Assembly (NCBI GenBank): GCA_000320545.1
Contig: ADNK01001088.1
Location: 1-64,000 of the forward strand
Reading direction: 5' to 3'
Length of the DNA: 64,000 nt
DNA from: Bigelowiella natans CCMP2755
Taxonomy: Eukaryota; Cercozoa; Chlorarachniophyceae
The position numbers and the translations under genes were made by a program. The notes below the pieces were generated by a model. It saw nothing but the letters and a program-made list of their open reading frames with translations. It was not told the DNA's origin and did no database searches. Numbering within the stretch: the first letter of the stretch is position 1; every line of letters begins with the position of its first letter. Of this stretch, positions 60,945 through 64,000 are shown piece after piece.

Positions 60945-60981
<37 letters not shown>
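59827..60981. repeat. CT/TG/TA arrays downstream of the SAM exon
   Basis: CT-TG array 59827-59910, CT array 60142-60206 and TA array 60948-60981, lying in inferred introns of the PH-like exon cluster. Confidence 0.85.
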
Positions 60982-60985
<4 letters not shown>

Positions 60986-61445
60986 AATTTCTCATTGCAT
61001 GGGGCTGTATTGCGTTTTATCGTCACGTGCAAATGAAGGTATATTTCGAGGGTGTATGCCGAGGAGGACAGCAACTTAATCTTCAGGTTGGGTCGCAGTT
61101 GCTATTGCTGCTGCTCCTGCCATCGCTGCCGCAGTGCGAGTTCATGATCTAAATTTATCATGCTCATTACTGTTTGTCATTGGTTGCTTTGCAGGATTGA
61201 TATCGCTTCTGCTGGTGGTAAAAGGTACCACAAACACTTCCCTTCTTCCGTTGTCGCAGTATCATTTTCCAATCGTCATTCCCCTCATCCTCCCCATCAT
61301 TATCATCATCATTATTCGATCGTGATATCATCATCAATGATGGCTATTAATAGCCCCCTCCTCTAACAATGCATGGATACGCAATAACACGAAGAAATTG
61401 ATATCCGAACTGAGGAAAATATAAGGAAAAACACCAAAACACACC

Positions 61446-61482
<37 letters not shown>

Positions 61483-61865
61483 TTGGTGCTTTTGTTGCCT
61501 GTTAGGTTACGTTTACGAGCGGCTACTCCTCTACAACGAGAAGACTGGATTCGGTTAGTCATAGTTTTGTAGCAGCAGCAGCAGTAGTAGTAGTAGTAGC
61601 AGTAGAATTTTGTTTGTTTCTTGTCGCTGTTATCGACAGGAAACTGAATTCTCGTTCCGAAGTGCCTATGCAGGCAAGAGATAGAGAGATTTGTGATGTT
61701 GTTGGCTAACACTTTGTTAAAATGCTATTATTCCTCCGTAGAACTCTGAACGATGCTCGTAGCAAAGTAGCTCGCAAAAAGCCGAAGGTAGGCAAGTTTT
61801 GGAAAGCACAGCCAACCGTGGTGATGGTCACGCCGCCAGCGGATAACGATGAGGACACAGTTTGA
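60055..61865 (+). CDS. Small-exon cluster with PH-like segment, probably 3' part of the SAM kinase gene
   Basis: Short exons flanked by AG and GT sites continue on the same strand. They are: near 60055 (GSGGGSGS); 60331-60391 (WGTRVFKLTSSALKYYRPAG, like PH-domain strands 2-3); about 60628 (NERYAKAELLGTFEL); about 61090 (WVAVAIAAAPAIAAAVRV, like the PH C-terminal helix); about 61506 (GYVYERLLLYNEKTGF); and 61741-61865 (TLNDARSKVARKK, QPTVVMVTPPADNDEDTV then TGA). The strong donor at 59768 and lack of a good start here make it likely that this is the end of the kinase gene, giving kinase-pseudokinase-SAM-PH. A separate small gene is possible. Several junction phases were not closed, and long CT/TG and TA arrays sit in the introns. 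Confidence 0.5.
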
Positions 61866-62958
61866 GGATGATCTTGGGCGGATCCTGATGCGTTTGGTGT
61901 TCCATACATGATGAAATTTACGAATCGCGAAGGAAAGTAAATACTCCAGCAATGTTACCAATATACATTTTGTATTGAAACATCTATACTAGACGTGTAA
62001 CTCTTCGAGTCTACAACAATTATTAGTCAAGAAGCGTAGATAACTAGTGTAAAATAGAGATCTGTCAGCTGCATGTTAGTTGCCTGTTGTGGTGCAGGCA
62101 GCATGAAGTTCTTGCATTGTAGCGTGAGCGTCACGTAGCATAGGCGATCGATGGAACGCAGCACCACACGCGAGCAAAGCTGCAAATGAACATGTTTAGC
62201 ATCGACACATAGCTAGATAGACCGCTGCGACTGGTGCACAACGGCTTTCATTTGTCATGCTCGCTTTGCTAACAGGGCTTCAAAACAATGGCAAGGATGC
62301 ATGGGCTGGTGCGCGCGTGACAATGGTCGCGACAAACGTACACGTGCGCAAAGTTAGACAACAGCCAATTGACAACAGTAGATCGACATGTGATGCTGAC
62401 GACGTGCATGTCTAGATGTCATCGCAGCAAAATAGTTTCGGGCAGATTGTTCGTCCGTGACACAATGGTGGATGAGGGCACAAAAGTGCGGGGAGTGCCA
62501 CGATGACATTGTGCGCGATCCAAACATGCATGGGACACTTCCAATGATGTTTGCGCAGAGCTGCGACCTGCGCTACGCAAGAATGTCTCTATTGTTTTTC
62601 GCATGCGACAGCGCAAACGTGGTGAGTTTCAGTCCAACAGCACGCACACACCACGGCACTACACTCTCCCTCTTTGATTTTGCACGCGTGGGGCAACTGT
62701 GTGAAAGGTCGGGTAGATCCCGCGCGACGTACGGAAAATAGGATGGGGTTTTCATGGTGCGTCAAGAAGAATAATGGTACTAAAATGTAGTTGAGTAGGG
62801 AGATTTACCAGAGACTCAGAGACAGACAGGAGACGAAGAAGAAGCATCATGCCAGAGGGACAACAAACGAGTTCGTAGTTGCAGCTGTACGAGCACTCCG
62901 AGCAGACTCATTGCCAGCTGGGCCGACCGATGGCTCGCTTGTCTAAGAATGCGCTCTT

Positions 62959-63010
<52 letters not shown>

Positions 63011-63128
63011 ACCCCACCCCTCTTTCATTCGTTAGCATAGTGCGCTGATTTGTTGCTCGGGACACCTGCGATTGCGTATCTTAGCTCGGCGCTCTGAGGA
63101 AGCAGCCTCTGTTTTCTCTGACTCGCAG
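61866..63128. other. Spacer, partly of the TGCA/CACGTG-rich kind
   Basis: No certain gene. 62050-62750 resembles the spacers at 14.4 and 21.1 kb in word use (CATGTCTAGATG, CACGTGCG). A possible 5' exon of the following hydrolase lies around 62884-62960, upstream of a CT array at 62957-63007, but its frame was not settled. Confidence 0.45.
62957..63007. repeat. CT microsatellite upstream of the hydrolase exon
   Basis: A CT run of about 50 bp ahead of exon 63129-63252, probably intronic. Confidence 0.85.
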
Positions 63129-64000
63129 AGATATTGACGGGGGTGCTCTGGGCCGTGCTCGACTAATGTTCGAGCAGCAAGCAAGAAAGAACCCACCGGA
63201 GGCATTGGAGCAGGGGCAGGTGTCAATTGACAATGTCATTATCGCTTCAGATGTAGTTTGGTTGCTTTGCTGCGAGGAGTGAGAATTGTATGCTATCTTT
63301 TTATTTAAATCTGCATGTGAATGTATGATTTCTATTCAGGTGCTTGCGTACAAAGCGAAGGTGTCGAGTAGATTTGAAGCTGAATGGATACTGCCGAAGG
63401 ACGAACAGATGTAAATTGCGCACCAGCTTTAGTTAGCAACATCTCATCGTCATCCAACTGAAGCTGTGTATGGCCCAACCCCCCCACCTCCTCAGAATCG
63501 AGTCCGTAGTTATATACGCTCATGGGTAAAATAGAACCATGTAACCTCATAACTACCATTTATTCTTGACTGAACCCATTCCAATCGCAGGGGAGGATTC
63601 GTGGCTGGATCGCATCATATTGTAATAATGTACCTTGTCTTTGATTGGAGTGGAATCGGACTCGAATATTTTGTTGTACAATCATACAGAGTCGGAGTAT
63701 TGCATGCGAAATAGCTCTCAAGAGTAAGGTGATGATTGCCTTCCCCCTTCTTCACTTCTTCACTTCCTCACATTTTCTTCTTCTTCTTCTATTTCTTCTA
63801 TGATTCTGTTGGTGAGCACAGTGTACCGCCGTTCTTAACGTGAACTATCGACTAGCCCCTGAGTACCCATTTCCAGCTGCACCGAAGGATATCTTTGAGG
63901 TAAACAGAAATGGGTGGACACTGAATCACCGACCTGCACACACACATACACACACACACATACTGTCCGCAACACGAACACGACTGGTGTCCCTTGATTC
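63129..64000 (+). CDS. Hormone-sensitive-lipase-type alpha/beta hydrolase (partial, runs off the right edge)
   Basis: Exons 63129-63252, 63340-63410, 63496-63525, about 63591-63620, about 63697-63727 and about 63823-63900 join in frame to give KVSSRFEAEWILPKDEQ, VVIYAHGGGFVAGSHH, ACEIALKSK and VLNVNYRLAPEYPFPAAP. HGGG is the oxyanion motif and YRLAPEYPFPAA the signature of the HSL (GDXG) lipase/esterase family. The catalytic Ser-Asp-His part lies beyond the window. The first two G codons of HGGG are split by an intron and restored exactly on joining (CATGG|G), which supports the model. Upstream residues (GALGRARLMFEQQARKNPPEAL) look like an N-terminal helical lid region. The start is not found. 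Substrate unknown. Confidence 0.8.

Overview
The window is nuclear DNA of a eukaryote, most likely a single-celled alga or related protist. Almost every recognisable gene is split by short GT-AG introns, and coding segments join in frame when those introns are removed. Simple repeats (TA, CA/TG, CT/GA, ATC, poly-G) fill introns and spacers. The enolase is plant-like in sequence and carries a NEWG segment of the plant/alveolate insertion type. This is compatible with a chlorarachniophyte, cryptophyte, stramenopile or similar lineage, but I cannot place it more closely.

Layout, left to right. (1) Minus strand up to 5496: a phosphatase with an N-terminal C2 domain followed by a PTEN catalytic core. 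(2) Plus 5894-7772: the ribosome-biogenesis WD40 protein UTP7/WDR46. (3) Minus 8294-9670 and upstream: a protein of the family annotated as 3-methyladenine DNA glycosylase. (4) Plus 10479-14354: zinc-finger/SH3/coiled-coil protein. (5) Plus 16096-21052: a three-enzyme fusion of alpha/beta hydrolase, CYTH thiamine-triphosphatase-like domain and SET lysine methyltransferase, the most striking object here. (6) Plus 21988 to about 29.6 kb: a long unidentified, low-complexity gene or genes. (7) Minus 30737-32050: cyclin Y-like protein. (8) Plus 32353-36710: RRM and SR-rich splicing-type protein. (9) Minus 37648-42196: enolase in 17 exons. (10) Plus about 43445-49581: kinesin with a C-terminal SAM domain. 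(11) Minus 50721-51767: GNAT acetyltransferase with a signal-peptide-like start. (12) Plus 52621-59780: kinase-pseudokinase-SAM protein, probably continuing to 61865 with a PH-like tail. (13) Plus from 63129 off the right edge: hormone-sensitive-lipase-type hydrolase.

There is no operon logic. The genes cover signalling (C2-PTEN, SAM kinase, cyclin Y), cytoskeleton (kinesin), RNA and ribosome work (UTP7, RRM/SR) and metabolism (enolase, hydrolases). Spacers hold two kinds of unexplained DNA: a dispersed element with a conserved hairpin-like core, found at 8.06, 30.10, 36.96 and 49.93 kb, and GC-richer blocks full of AGCT and TGCA repeats near 14.4-16.0, 21.1-21.9 and 62.0-62.8 kb. I saw no rRNA, convincing tRNA, intact transposon or CRISPR array.
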